From JBGPGW01 sp046349515 (GTDB lineage Bacteria > Pseudomonadota > Alphaproteobacteria > CADEGL01), in contig JAXMCE010000011.1 in the NCBI GenBank assembly GCA_046349515.1, positions 46,645-110,644 on the forward strand: a stretch of 64,000 bases of DNA. Direction: 5' to 3'. Under the pieces are notes generated by a model that saw only the letters and a program-made list of their open reading frames with translations, was not told where the DNA came from and did no database searches. A program made the translations under genes and the position numbers. Positions 25,621 to 34,818 of this stretch are shown here, piece by piece. Position 1 is the first letter of the stretch; each line of letters opens with the position of its first letter.

Positions 25621-26589
25621 TCAATACGAGACGTAGACGTCGTGCATGAGCGTCGAAGCGGCGGGCGTGGGCGCTGCCTTCGCCGCCTTGACCGCCGCCT
25701 CGATCCGCTCCCGCGCATCGCGATCGATCGCGTCGAGTTCGTCCGACTTGAGCAAGCCCGCCGACGTGACGCGCTCGCGGAAACGCTTCAGGCAGTCGAC
25801 CTCGGCGCGGAGCTTCTCCACCTCGTCCTTCGCGCGGTAGGCCTGGGTGTCGCCCTCGAAATGGCCGTAGTAGCGCTTCATGCGGCACTCGATGAGGCTC
25901 GGACCGCCGCCTGCCCGCGCGCGCTCGGTCGCCTGGCGCATGGAATCCCACACGGCGAAGTAGTCGTTGCCGTCGACCTGCTGGCCCGGCATGGCGAAGG
26001 CGGCGGCGCGGCGCACGATGTCGCCGCCCGCGAGCGCCCAGGTGGATGCCGTCGCCTCGCCGTAGCCATTGTTCTCGAAGACGAAGATCGCGGGCAGCTT
26101 CCAAACGCTCGCGAGGTTCATGGCCTCGAACACGGTGCCCTGGTTCGACCCGCCATCGCCCGTGAAGGCGACGGCAACCGCCCGCGTGCCAAGGGTCTTC
26201 GCCGAAAGCGCGGCCCCGCAGATGAGCGCCGTGCCCGCGCCGACGATCCCATTCGCTCCCATCATGCCATGGTCGAGATCGGCGATGTGCATGGAGCCGC
26301 CCTTCCCGCCGCAGATGCCGGTGGCCTTGCCATAGATTTCCGCCATCATGCCGTCGACATCGCAGCCCTTGGCGATGCAGTGGCCGTGGCCGCGATGGGT
26401 GCTCGCGATCTGGTCGTGGCTGTCGAGATGCGCGCAGACGCCCGCCGCGACCGCCTCCTCCCCCGCATAGAGATGGACGAAGCCCGGGATCTCGCCGGTC
26501 GCGAATTCGACGTGGAGACGCTCGTCGAACTCGCGGATAAGCCGCATCACGCGGTAGGCCTTGAGCAACTCGTCGCGGCTTTGCTGCAT
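25621..26589 (-). CDS. 2-oxoacid/acetoin dehydrogenase E1 component, alpha subunit
   Basis: 322-residue thiamine-diphosphate subunit. The TPP/Mg motif is FTGDGGSNQG followed about 25 residues later by FVFENN. Other family landmarks are HLYAGEEAVAAGVCAHL, STHRGHGHCIAKG and KRYYGHFEGD. ATG 26589 is used with GGGGGAGGG in front; another ATG four bases upstream is out of frame. It is the promoter-proximal gene of the alpha-beta pair. Whether the enzyme is specific for pyruvate, branched 2-oxo acids or acetoin cannot be told here. Confidence 0.93.
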   Translation of the reverse strand: MQQSRDELLKAYRVMRLIREFDERLHVEFATGEIPGFVHLYAGEEAVAAGVCAHLDSHDQIASTHRGHGHCIAKGCDVDGMMAEIYGKATGICGGKGGSMHIADLDHGMMGANGIVGAGTALICGAALSAKTLGTRAVAVAFTGDGGSNQGTVFEAMNLASVWKLPAIFVFENNGYGEATASTWALAGGDIVRRAAAFAMPGQQVDGNDYFAVWDSMRQATERARAGGGPSLIECRMKRYYGHFEGDTQAYRAKDEVEKLRAEVDCLKRFRERVTSAGLLKSDELDAIDRDARERIEAAVKAAKAAPTPAASTLMHDVYVSY

Positions 26590-26709
26590 CCATCCCTCCC
26601 CCGAGACCTTCGCGCGGTTTGACCGTTCGCGGACAGGTTTATATCCTCGCGCACCGTCGCGGGCCAAGCGTCCGCGCGTCGCCAAGCGCCCAGGGGAACG
26701 AGGAGTGCC

Positions 26710-27111
26710 ATGTCGAGCGAGCCGATCACCGTCTTCAAGGCCGAGGGCCGCGCCTTCAAGAAAGTCGCGGGACCTCCGGGCGCGCTCGAGGTCGCGCGCA
26801 TCGTCGAGGGGCACCATTCGACCGACCTCGGCGCCGGCATCGCCGTCTTTGAGGGCATCTCGATTCCATGGAAGCTCCTCTACAACGAGGTGTTCTTCGT
26901 GCTCGAGGGCGAGTTCCGCCTGCGCATGGGCGACAAGGTCTATGTCGGCGTGCCGGGCGACCTTCTTTTCATCAAGGCCGGCACCGAGTTCCGCTACGAG
27001 GCGATTGGCCGCACCAAGGTGTTCTTCGCCCTCGCCGACACGACGAAACACGAGGAGGAGCGCGCCGTGTTCGAGGAATCGCTGAAGCACGTCCGCGCAC
27101 CGCAGGCCTAG
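26710..27111 (+). CDS. Single-domain cupin (EutQ-like)
   Basis: 133-residue small beta-barrel protein. The cupin core LLYNEVFFVLEGEFRLRMGDKVYVGVPGDLLF resembles EutQ-type cupins, with few of the usual metal-binding histidines (the first motif has NE in place of HxH). A binding or isomerase role is possible; no reaction can be named. It is divergent from the E1 alpha gene with about 120 bp between, so the two may share a control region. Confidence 0.8.
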   Translation: MSSEPITVFKAEGRAFKKVAGPPGALEVARIVEGHHSTDLGAGIAVFEGISIPWKLLYNEVFFVLEGEFRLRMGDKVYVGVPGDLLFIKAGTEFRYEAIGRTKVFFALADTTKHEEERAVFEESLKHVRAPQA

Positions 27112-27123
27112 ACGGCGGACAAT

Positions 27124-27153
27124 CCCTTATCCCGAGCCTGTCGAAGGATGAGG
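27124..27153. repeat. Partial REP-like element
   Basis: CCGAGCCTGTCGAAGGATGAGGA matches the right arm of the hairpin at 7522-7548 (GAGCCCGTCGAAGGATGAGGG). Only one arm is present here, between the cupin and LysE genes. Confidence 0.6.
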
Positions 27154-27187
27154 ACGGAACGAGGAACTCAAATAAGGACCTGACATC

Positions 27188-27820
27188 ATGATCCCCGATA
27201 TCGCCACGCTTGGCCTCTTCATGGCCGCCGCGATGCTGCTCCTGGTGATCCCGGGGCCCGTCGTCGTCTTCGTCGTCGCGCGCAGCTTGGACCAGGGACG
27301 GCTCGCAGGATTCGTCTCGGTCCTGGGCGTCCATCTCGGCTCGACCGTCCATGTGACGGCGGCGGCCGTGGGCCTCTCGGCGCTCCTCGTCTCCTCGGCC
27401 GATGCCTTCACGGTCGTGAAGCTGTTCGGCGCCGCCTATCTCGCCTATCTCGGCATCCGGCGGCTCATGGAGAAGGACCGCACGATCGACGTCACGGACT
27501 TGAAGCGCGCGCCGCTCGGGACGCTCTTCTGGCAGGGCTGCGTCGTCAACATCCTGAACCCCAAGACCGCGCTCTTCTTCCTCGCCTTCCTGCCGCAGTT
27601 CGTCGACCCGGCGCGCGGATCGATCGCGCTCCAGATCGTCTTCCTTGGCTGCGTCTTCATTCTCCTGGGGATCGTCTCGGACGGGTTCTACGCGCTCATC
27701 GCAGGCAGTCTCCGCGGCTGGGTCGCGCGGCGCCCGAAGGCCCTCACGGTCGAGCGCTATGTCAGCGCCACGACCTATCTCGGCTTGGGCGTGCTGACGG
27801 CCTTCGCGCGGCGGAGTTGA
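27188..27820 (+). CDS. LysE/RhtB-family exporter
   Basis: 210-residue membrane protein with about six helices. The N-terminal LLVIPGPVVVFVVARSLDQGRLAG and NILNPKTALFFLAFLPQFVD segments are hallmarks of LysE/RhtB exporters, which expel amino acids such as lysine, homoserine or threonine by proton exchange. AAGGA precedes the ATG. It is convergent with the ureohydrolase gene 25 bp away. Substrate not determinable. Confidence 0.93.
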   Translation: MIPDIATLGLFMAAAMLLLVIPGPVVVFVVARSLDQGRLAGFVSVLGVHLGSTVHVTAAAVGLSALLVSSADAFTVVKLFGAAYLAYLGIRRLMEKDRTIDVTDLKRAPLGTLFWQGCVVNILNPKTALFFLAFLPQFVDPARGSIALQIVFLGCVFILLGIVSDGFYALIAGSLRGWVARRPKALTVERYVSATTYLGLGVLTAFARRS

Positions 27821-27845
27821 CGGAGGCAGCGGCCGCGCGGGCTCG

Positions 27846-28829
27846 CTAACGGTTGCGCATGCCTGCGCGGGCTTCGGCCAAGAGACACAGAATCTCGTAC
27901 ATGAGCGTCGCACCCACGAGCGCCGTATTGCCGCTCGGGTCGAAGGGCGGTGCCACCTCGACCACATCGCCCCCGATGAGGGTCAAGCCGCGAAAACCGC
28001 GCAGGAGCCTCTGCGCCTCCCGCATGGTGATGCCGCCCGCCTCGGGCGTGCCGGTGCCGGGCGCGAAGACAGGGTCGAGCCCGTCGACATCGAAGCTGAT
28101 GTAGGTCGGGCCGTCGCCCACGACGCGGCGCGCTTCTTCGATCACGGCATTGACGCCGATCTCGTCGAACTCCTCGATGAAGATGACGCGCATGCCGGAC
28201 TGAATCGAGAAGTCCCAGCCGGCGGGGCCGTTCTGCGCGCCCCTGATGCCGATCTGGACCGCGCGCTTCGGGTCAAGAAGGCCCTCCTCGACGGCAAGCC
28301 GGAAGGGCGAGCCGTGGTTGAACTTCGACCCCTGGATCTCGCCCCAGGTGTCCGTGTGGGCGTCGATGTGGATCATGCCGATCGGGCGCTTCTTCGCGAG
28401 CGCGCGGAAGATCGGATAGGTGATCGAATGATCGCCCCCGGCCGACAGCGGAATCGTGTTGGTCGCGACCAGCCGTTCGTAGAAGGCTTGGATCTCCTCG
28501 ACCACGCGGTCGTTGTTCATGACCGCGCTGAAGCGCACGTCGCCCACATCCGCGACCTTGGCGAGCCGAAACGGATTGAGGCGCGTCACGTGGTGGATCG
28601 CGCGCATGAGGCTCGACTGGTTCCGGATCTCGCGGGGGCCGTGGCGCGCGCCCGGCCGGTTGGTGACACCGCCGTCATAGGGCACGCCCGCGAGTCCGAT
28701 GTCGATTCCCGCCGTGTCGCGAATGAGCGGCGCGCGGAGGAAGGTCGCGATCTCCGTGTAGCGGGGTGCGAGCTTCGGGTCGTAGCGGTCGTCGTAGGTG
28801 ACCGATTTGTTCATGAAGTCGTCGGCCAT
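27846..28829 (-). CDS. Agmatinase / ureohydrolase-family enzyme
   Basis: 327-residue binuclear-manganese ureohydrolase. Metal ligands are visible in SAGGDHS, HIDAHTD and SFDVDGLDP. The N-terminal IGLAGVPYDGGVTNRPGARHGPREIR is typical of agmatinases and guanidinobutyrases rather than arginases. The enzyme hydrolyses a guanidino group, releasing urea. GAGGGGAGG precedes ATG 28829. It is separated by 50 bp from the end of the indolepyruvate oxidoreductase gene upstream on the same strand, so both could be co-transcribed. Agmatine, guanidinobutyrate and related guanidino compounds are all possible substrates. Confidence 0.9.
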   Translation of the reverse strand: MADDFMNKSVTYDDRYDPKLAPRYTEIATFLRAPLIRDTAGIDIGLAGVPYDGGVTNRPGARHGPREIRNQSSLMRAIHHVTRLNPFRLAKVADVGDVRFSAVMNNDRVVEEIQAFYERLVATNTIPLSAGGDHSITYPIFRALAKKRPIGMIHIDAHTDTWGEIQGSKFNHGSPFRLAVEEGLLDPKRAVQIGIRGAQNGPAGWDFSIQSGMRVIFIEEFDEIGVNAVIEEARRVVGDGPTYISFDVDGLDPVFAPGTGTPEAGGITMREAQRLLRGFRGLTLIGGDVVEVAPPFDPSGNTALVGATLMYEILCLLAEARAGMRNR

Positions 28830-28879
28830 GGTCCTCCCCTCGGGCTTCCGCGCCCGTCGAGCGCGCGAGCGCTCTTGTC

Positions 28880-31800
28880 CTATTCCGCCGCGGCCGCGCG
28901 CTGCGCCGGATTCTTGAGCGCCGCCAGCAGCTCGCCCTGGCGCGCGAGCGCCGCCTTCACGTGCCGCTCCTTCACATGGCCGAAGCCGCGGATGGCCTCC
29001 GGCACGCTCGCGATGTCGACCGCGAGCACATGGGTCTCCGGCGTCAAGCGCGCGAGCATCTCGTCGATCGTCTTTTCGTACTCGGTCACGAGACGCCGCT
29101 CCATCCGCCGTTCGGCCGTGTGGCCGAAGACGTCGAAGGGCGTGCCGCGGAGACCCTTGAGCCGGGCCAAGAGTTTGAAGGCCGTGAACACCCAGGGCCC
29201 GAAGGTCGCCTTCTTCAACTCGCCGGTCTTGGGATCGCGAGGCGCGAAGAGCGGCGGAGCCAAGTGGAAGGCCAGCTTGAACGATCCCTCGAACTGCTCG
29301 TTCAAGTTCTTCACGAACTCGCCGTCCGTGTAGAGGCGCGCCACCTCGTACTCGTCCTTGTAGGCCATGAGCTTGAAGGCGTAGCGCGCAACCGCCTCGG
29401 CGAGCCCGCTCTTGCCCTTGGCCTTGGCGGCCTCGGCTTCGCGCACGCGCTTGACGAGCGCCTCATAGCGCCCGGCATAGGCCGCATTCTGGTAGGCCGT
29501 GAGAGCCGTCACGCGCCGCGCCACGATCTCGTCCAGGGACTTGGCCACGGGGCGGAGACGCACGACCGCCGGCGGCCGTGCCAAGGCCGCGACCGCCGCA
29601 CGGTCGACCGCTGCGCGCCGGCCCCAGGCGAAGGTCTCCTTGTTCCCCTCGACCGCGATGCCATTGAGCTCGATCGCGCGCAGGATGGCCTCGGACGAGA
29701 CAGGGATGAGGCCCTTCTGGAACGCATAACCGAGGACGAAAAGGTTGGTCGCGATCGAATCGCCCATGAGGCCCGAGGCAAGGCGCGTCGCTTCGATGAG
29801 GTCGAGCCGTCCCGAGGCGACCGTCGCCGAAAGCCGCTCCAGCAGCCGCTCGGTCGGGAAAGCCAGGTCGGGATTGCGCGTGAAGTGGCCGGTGATCGAT
29901 TCCTGCGTGTTGATGACGGCGCGCGTCTTCGCGGGATCGACGACGTCGAGCACCGGATCGCCCCCCGCAACCAGCATGTCGCAGCCGAGCAGGAGATCGG
30001 CCGAGCCGCGCCCAAGCCGGGCGGCGTGGATGTCCTCCGGACGGCGCGCGATGCGGATGTGGCTCACCACGGCGCCGCCCTTCTGCGCCATGCCGAGCTG
30101 ATCGACGATCGAGGCGCCCTTGCCTTCGAGATGGGCCGCCATGCCGACAAGCGCGCCGATCGTAACGACGCCCGTGCCGCCGACGCCGGTGACGAGAATG
30201 TCGTAGGTCGCGCCTTCCGGAATCGCGGGCATCAGAGGATCGGAGAGCTGGGCGAGCGAGGCCGGTGCCTCCGCCTTCGTCGCGGCCCGGCGCGGCTTGC
30301 CGCCCAAGACCGAGACGAAGCTCGGGCAGAACCCCTCGACGCAGGAATAGTCCTTGTTGCAGGACGACTGGTCGATCGCGCGCTTCCGGCCGAACTCGGT
30401 CTCGATCGGCACGACCGAGAGGCAATTCGACTTGGCGTTGCAGTCGCCGCAGCCTTCGCAGACGGATTCATTGATGAAGACGCGGCGCTGCGGGTCCTCC
30501 ATGAGGCCGCGCTTCCTCCGCCGCCGCTTCTCCGCCGCGCACACCTGGTCGTAGATGAGGACCGAGACTCCCGGCCACTCGCGAAGCTCGCGCTGCACAT
30601 CGTCGAGCGTATCGCGGTGGTGGATCGTCGTGCCGGGTGCGAAGCCCGCGCCGATCGGATACTTGTCCGGCTGGTCCGTCACGACCGCGATGCGCTTGAC
30701 CCCTTCGGCCTGCACCTGGTGCGAGATCATGGGCACCGTGATCGGCCCATCGACCGGCTGACCGCCGGTCATGGCGACCGCGTCGTTGAAGAGAATCTTG
30801 TAGGTGATGTTCACGCCCGCGGCGACGCAGGCGCGGATGGCGAGAAGGCCCGAATGGTAGTACGTCCCGTCGCCGAGATTCTGGAAGACGTGTTGCGTCC
30901 TGACGTAGGGCGACTGGCCGATCCAGGTGGCGCCCTCCCCGCCCATATGGGTGTGCGTCGCGACGCGCCGGTCCATGTAGGTCGACATGAAGTGGCAGCC
31001 GACGCCGCCGAGGGCGCGGCTCCCCTCCGGCACCTTGGTCGAGGTGTTGTGCGGGCAGCCCGAGCAGAAATACGGGAGGCGCGCGAGGCTGAGCGGCGCA
31101 CGCGCGGCCTTCGCCTTGGCCTTGGCGTCGAGGAAAGCCAAGCGCGCCGTGACACGCTCGCTCTTGTGGAAGGGCCAGAGGCGCCGCCCGAGCGCCCGCG
31201 TCACGTCGTCGGGCGAGAGTTCGGCTATTTCGGGAATCAGCGACTGTCCGTTCTCGTCGCTGCGGCCGACGACGCGCGGGCGCTTCTCGTCGGGCAGGCC
31301 GTAGAGCGCGTCCTTCACCTGGAGCTCGATGACGCGGCGCTTCTCCTCGACCACGATGACTTCCTCGAGGCCGTAGGCAAACTGGCGGATCTGATAGGCA
31401 TCCATCGGATAAGGCATCGACACCTTGAAGAGCGTGATGCCGACATCGGCCGCCGCGCGCCCTTCGAGCCCCAACTCGCGCAAGGCCTGCAGCACATCGA
31501 GATAGGCCTTCCCGCTCGCGACGATGCCGAGGCGCGGCCGCGCGCTCTCGAGCGTCACGCGGTTCAAGGCGTTCACGCGGCCGAACAGGGTCGCCGCCGG
31601 AATCTTGTGGTGCACGAGGCGCGGCTCCTGGTCCCACCACAGATCGGGGATGCGCAGGTTCACGCCGTCCGGCGGGAAGGCCACCTCCTCCGGCAGGACG
31701 ATCCGGACGCGATGCGGATCGACCTCGACGGAGGCCGAGGCGTCCACCGCGTCCGCGACGATCTTGAGCCCGACCCAGGCGCCGGAGAACCGCGACAGCG

Positions 31801-32362
31801 CCCAGCCGTAGAGACCGAGGTCGAGCACCTCCTGCACGTTCGCCGGATAGAGCACCGGCATCTGGAGGTCCATGAAGGTCGGCTCGCAGGTTGCGGGCAC
31901 GTCGGAGGACTTCATGCCGTGGTCGTCGCCGACGACCGCGAGCACGCCGCCGTTCTTCGAGGTGCCGACGAGGTTCGCGTGCCGGAAGGCATCGATGCTG
32001 CGGTCGAGACCGGGCCCCTTGCCGTACCAGACGCCGAACACGCCGTCATAGATGGCGTCCGCCTGGACGGCCGCCTGCTGCGTGCCCCAAAGCGCAGTCA
32101 CCGCCAGATCCTCGTTCACGCCCGGCTGGAAGCGGATGTGGTGTTTGGCCAGGTGCTTCCGCGCGCGCCACAGCTCGCGGTCGACGTTGTGGACGGGCGA
32201 GCCGCGATAGCCCGTGACATAGCCCGCGGTGTTGAGGCCCGCCGTCTGGTCGCGCAGGCGCTGCATCATGGGCAGGCGGACGAGGGCCTGGGCGCCCGTG
32301 AGATAGATGCGCCCCGACTCGAACTCGTATTTGTCGTCGAGTGAAACCTTCGCGAGGGTCAT
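28880..32362 (-). CDS. Indolepyruvate ferredoxin oxidoreductase, fused alpha-beta type
   Basis: 1160-residue fused 2-oxoacid:ferredoxin oxidoreductase. The N-terminal part is the pyrimidine-binding domain (AGYVTGYRGSPVHNVD). The middle has a TPP-binding region with FCSGCPHNTS (around 432) and LGDGTYYHSG. Around 637 is a cysteine cluster CEGCGDCNAKSNC with a further CNKDYSCVEGFCPS. The C-terminal half is the gamma/beta catalytic domain (VTGVGGTGVVTIGALVG). The enzyme oxidatively decarboxylates aryl pyruvates from aromatic amino acids to acyl-CoA, reducing ferredoxin. AGGAGAGA precedes ATG 32362. Single long IOR polypeptides of this kind are usual in aerobic proteobacteria. Confidence 0.94.
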   Translation of the reverse strand: MTLAKVSLDDKYEFESGRIYLTGAQALVRLPMMQRLRDQTAGLNTAGYVTGYRGSPVHNVDRELWRARKHLAKHHIRFQPGVNEDLAVTALWGTQQAAVQADAIYDGVFGVWYGKGPGLDRSIDAFRHANLVGTSKNGGVLAVVGDDHGMKSSDVPATCEPTFMDLQMPVLYPANVQEVLDLGLYGWALSRFSGAWVGLKIVADAVDASASVEVDPHRVRIVLPEEVAFPPDGVNLRIPDLWWDQEPRLVHHKIPAATLFGRVNALNRVTLESARPRLGIVASGKAYLDVLQALRELGLEGRAAADVGITLFKVSMPYPMDAYQIRQFAYGLEEVIVVEEKRRVIELQVKDALYGLPDEKRPRVVGRSDENGQSLIPEIAELSPDDVTRALGRRLWPFHKSERVTARLAFLDAKAKAKAARAPLSLARLPYFCSGCPHNTSTKVPEGSRALGGVGCHFMSTYMDRRVATHTHMGGEGATWIGQSPYVRTQHVFQNLGDGTYYHSGLLAIRACVAAGVNITYKILFNDAVAMTGGQPVDGPITVPMISHQVQAEGVKRIAVVTDQPDKYPIGAGFAPGTTIHHRDTLDDVQRELREWPGVSVLIYDQVCAAEKRRRRKRGLMEDPQRRVFINESVCEGCGDCNAKSNCLSVVPIETEFGRKRAIDQSSCNKDYSCVEGFCPSFVSVLGGKPRRAATKAEAPASLAQLSDPLMPAIPEGATYDILVTGVGGTGVVTIGALVGMAAHLEGKGASIVDQLGMAQKGGAVVSHIRIARRPEDIHAARLGRGSADLLLGCDMLVAGGDPVLDVVDPAKTRAVINTQESITGHFTRNPDLAFPTERLLERLSATVASGRLDLIEATRLASGLMGDSIATNLFVLGYAFQKGLIPVSSEAILRAIELNGIAVEGNKETFAWGRRAAVDRAAVAALARPPAVVRLRPVAKSLDEIVARRVTALTAYQNAAYAGRYEALVKRVREAEAAKAKGKSGLAEAVARYAFKLMAYKDEYEVARLYTDGEFVKNLNEQFEGSFKLAFHLAPPLFAPRDPKTGELKKATFGPWVFTAFKLLARLKGLRGTPFDVFGHTAERRMERRLVTEYEKTIDEMLARLTPETHVLAVDIASVPEAIRGFGHVKERHVKAALARQGELLAALKNPAQRAAAAE

Positions 32363-32605
32363 GCCGGTCTCTCCTGCCCCCAAATCCGCGTGAAGATTAA
32401 CAAACCCACCCCGTCTCCCCTCGAAGCGGCCGTCTCGCGGGCCTGTCCAGCCCGCACGCGAGGCGCTCACCGCTCGAGGGCCCGCGCCAAAGAGTTAATT
32501 ACAGCGATTTAATGCGCGCGTCACGGCATGGCTACGCCAAGTCGTGCAAAACCTGGGACGCGACGGGCGGATGGTCCGCCTGGCCCCTCGAAGGGACAAG
32601 ATCCT

Positions 32606-32992
32606 ATGAAGCAGTTGACCTATGCACTGATTGCCGCGGCCATCCTCGCCGTGCCGGTTTCGGCCTCGGCGCAGACCGCGACACAGTCGCCCGCGCCCGC
32701 GCCCGCGACACAGTCGCCCGCGGCCGTGGCCGCGCCGTCCGATATCAGCAAGGACAAGCAGGACATCCGGAAGGACAAGGGCGACATCCGCTCTGACCGA
32801 CGCGACATTCGCAAAGACAAGGCCGATCTCCGCAAGGATGTCAAAGAAGGCGACAAGGCTGACGCCAAGGCCGACGCGAAGGATCTCAAGAACGATCGCA
32901 CCGATCTCCACAAGGACCGCAAGGATTTGCGCCAGGACCGCAAGGACCTCGCGCACGACAAGATGAAGAAGCATCACCAGTCCGGCAGCTAA
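32606..32992 (+). CDS. Small exported protein of charged heptad repeats
   Basis: 128 residues: a signal peptide (MKQLTYALIAAAILAVPVSASA), an Ala/Pro/Thr linker, then about nine degenerate 7-residue repeats of the form D-K-x-D-I/L-R-K (for example DKQDIRK, DKADLRK, DRKDLRQ). The periodicity and charge pattern predict a single highly polar helix or coiled coil in the periplasm. AAGGGA precedes ATG 32606. A GC-rich hairpin 60 bp after the stop is its likely terminator. No enzyme motif. Possibly a stress or envelope chaperone-like protein, but that is a guess. Confidence 0.8.
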   Translation: MKQLTYALIAAAILAVPVSASAQTATQSPAPAPATQSPAAVAAPSDISKDKQDIRKDKGDIRSDRRDIRKDKADLRKDVKEGDKADAKADAKDLKNDRTDLHKDRKDLRQDRKDLAHDKMKKHHQSGS

Positions 32993-33054
32993 AGCCGGCC
33001 GAGCCCTCGCGGGCAACAGGCCTCGCCGAAATCGGGATTCGGTCGGAGGAGTGA

Positions 33055-33081
33055 CGGGCGCGGTCCCCAGGGCCGCGCCCG
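33055..33081 (+). terminator. Likely terminator after the heptad-repeat gene
   Basis: A perfect 9-bp GC-rich stem (CGGGCGCGG / CCGCGCCCG) with a 9-nt loop, followed by CTTCGTTTC. The U-tract is weak. Confidence 0.6.
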
Positions 33082-33205
33082 CTTCGTTTCCCAGATCCCA
33101 AGCCGAAGACCCACGATGAGAATCAACGATAGAGCGCGCTCGGCAGCCGCATGCCGGTGGTGCTATGTCTTTCCCCTGCCGTCCCCGCCAAGGAGGAGCT
33201 TTCCC

Positions 33206-34585
33206 ATGCCTCGCCTCGCTCCCGACGAGATGACAGTGCTCGGCGCCAACGCCCAGGCCGAGGCGATCCGGGACGGACGCATCACCTCCGAGGAACTGGT
33301 CAGCGCCTACCTTGCCGAGGTCGATCGGCGCGAGGGCGCGGTCGGGGCCTGGATCCACCTCGATCGCGACCATGCGCTCAGCCAAGCGCGCGAAGCCGAC
33401 CGCGCGCACCGCGACGGCCGCGCGCAAGGGCCGCTCCACGGCGTGCCCGTCGGCATCAAGGACATCTTCGACACGGAAGACCAGCCGACCGAACGCGGCT
33501 CGCCGATCTACGCCGGCCGTCGCCCATCCAGCGATTCGACGGCCGTCGCCCTCCTCCGCCAGGCCGGCGCCGTGATCATGGGGAAGACGGTCACGACCGA
33601 GTTCGCTTTCTACACGCCGGGGAAGACGCGCAACCCCCACGATCCCCAGCGCACGCCGGGCGGATCCTCGAGCGGCTCGGCCGCCGCCGTCGCCGCCGGC
33701 ATGGTGCCGCTCGCCATCGGCTCCCAGACCGGAGGCTCCGTCATCCGCCCGGCCTCCTTCTGTGGCACGGTCGGCTACAAGCCGACCTACGGCCTCATCT
33801 CCCGCCACGGCATGTCGCCGCTCGCGCCAAGCCTCGACCATGTGGGCGTCTTCGCGCGAAGCGTCGAGGACGCCGCCTTGCTCACCGAGACCATGATTGC
33901 CTTCGATGAAGCCGATCGCACCACCCGGCCCCGCGCGCGCCCGGAACTACTCCGCACCGCCCTCGAGGAGCCGCCCGCGGCACCTGTCCTTGCCTTCGCC
34001 CGGACGCCGGCCTGGCCCGAGGCCGAGGCCGACACGATCGCCGCTTTCGAAGAGCTGCGCGCGACACTCGGCTCATCAGTCGTCGCGGCCGAACTTCCGG
34101 AGGTCTTCAACCACGCGATCGAGCGCCACTCGGTCGTCATGGACGTCGAGGTCGCCCGCAGCCTGGCCAACGAGTACCGCACGGCGCCCCTGCAATTGAG
34201 CGAGAAGATGCGCCAGCACATCGCGCGCGGCCGGCGCCTGACCGCGCAGGATTATCTCGACGCCGTCGGCATCGTGCCGCGCTTGCGCGCCGCCCTCGCC
34301 GAAATGCTCGAGACCTGCAACGCGATCGTGACACCTGCCGCCCCGGGTCAGGCGCCGCGCGGCCTCGATTCCACGGGCAACCCCGTGTTCTGCGTGATCT
34401 GGAGTCTCAGCGGTGCACCTGCCATCACCCTCCCCCTTCTCAAGGGAGTCGATGGCATGCCGATGGGGGTGCAGCTGATTGGCGCCCCGGGCGAGGATGC
34501 ACGCCTTCTCCGCACCGCCCGTTGGCTCGCGCGTCGCCTGGCCGCCGGTAGCGGGCCACGGAAATCAGCACGCCCAGCGCGCTGA
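33206..34585 (+). CDS. Amidase-signature-family hydrolase
   Basis: 459-residue amidase of the Ser-cisSer-Lys type. The catalytic Lys is K85 in GVPVGIKDIFDT. The glycine/serine-rich signature PGGSSSGSAAAVAAG gives the cis-Ser (about S154), and the nucleophile is about S178 in GSQTGGSV. It hydrolyses a carboxamide to acid plus ammonia; the family also contains GatA, but no GatB or GatC is nearby and this is more likely catabolic. ATG 33206 was chosen because AAGGAGGAG lies 9 bp before it; the longer frame to 33116 lacks such a site. Confidence 0.92.
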   Translation: MPRLAPDEMTVLGANAQAEAIRDGRITSEELVSAYLAEVDRREGAVGAWIHLDRDHALSQAREADRAHRDGRAQGPLHGVPVGIKDIFDTEDQPTERGSPIYAGRRPSSDSTAVALLRQAGAVIMGKTVTTEFAFYTPGKTRNPHDPQRTPGGSSSGSAAAVAAGMVPLAIGSQTGGSVIRPASFCGTVGYKPTYGLISRHGMSPLAPSLDHVGVFARSVEDAALLTETMIAFDEADRTTRPRARPELLRTALEEPPAAPVLAFARTPAWPEAEADTIAAFEELRATLGSSVVAAELPEVFNHAIERHSVVMDVEVARSLANEYRTAPLQLSEKMRQHIARGRRLTAQDYLDAVGIVPRLRAALAEMLETCNAIVTPAAPGQAPRGLDSTGNPVFCVIWSLSGAPAITLPLLKGVDGMPMGVQLIGAPGEDARLLRTARWLARRLAAGSGPRKSARPAR

Positions 34586-34619
34586 CCGGGCGGACCCGGC
34601 CGGTGCGTCCGGTAACCAT

Positions 34620-34637
34620 ATCACATGGAAATGTGAT
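34620..34637. promoter_or_regulatory. Palindrome, possible operator
   Basis: ATCACAT-GGAA-ATGTGAT: perfect 7-bp arms in an AT-rich leader about 190 bp before the RTX start. Dyad symmetry of this size suits a dimeric regulator. Which protein binds is unknown. Confidence 0.4.
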
Positions 34638-34654
34638 CACAAATCTGTGCGATT

Positions 34655-34680
34655 GGTTAATGCGTCATATTCAATTAACC
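34655..34680. promoter_or_regulatory. Inverted repeat in the RTX leader
   Basis: GGTTAAT and ATTAACC, perfect 7-bp arms separated by 12 nt, centred about 160 bp before the RTX start codon. Possibly a second operator; the spacing also suits a LysR- or MarR-type dimer. Function inferred only. Confidence 0.35.
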
Positions 34681-34728
34681 ATTTAATTATCTGCTTTGTA
34701 ATATATTTTTATTTCGCCAATTTCTTCA

Positions 34729-34744
34729 CGAGGAAAAATCCTCG
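34729..34744 (+). promoter_or_regulatory. Small leader hairpin
   Basis: CGAGGA-AAAA-TCCTCG forms a perfect 6-bp stem with a tetra-A loop, between the AT-rich region and the hairpin that covers the ribosome-binding site. Confidence 0.4.
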
Positions 34745-34777
34745 GTGAATTTTCTGTTTCATTTAAGGGCTCGGTAA

Positions 34778-34818
34778 CTACTCCCCCTAATACTTCGGCG
34801 GCAGGCCAAAGGGAGTAG
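34778..34818 (+). promoter_or_regulatory. Hairpin that would hide the RTX ribosome-binding site
   Basis: CTACTCCC (34778-34785) is a perfect complement of GGGAGTAG (34811-34818), which is the core of the Shine-Dalgarno 9 bp before the RTX ATG. Folding of the transcript would mask the site, suggesting translational control by temperature, RNA or protein. Confidence 0.5.

Noticed and set aside
28961..32344. 1127-codon open frame on the plus strand opposite the indolepyruvate oxidoreductase gene
   Set aside because: Composition is Arg/Asp/Glu/His-rich without domains; it is the usual antisense shadow of a GC-rich gene with a clear product on the other strand.
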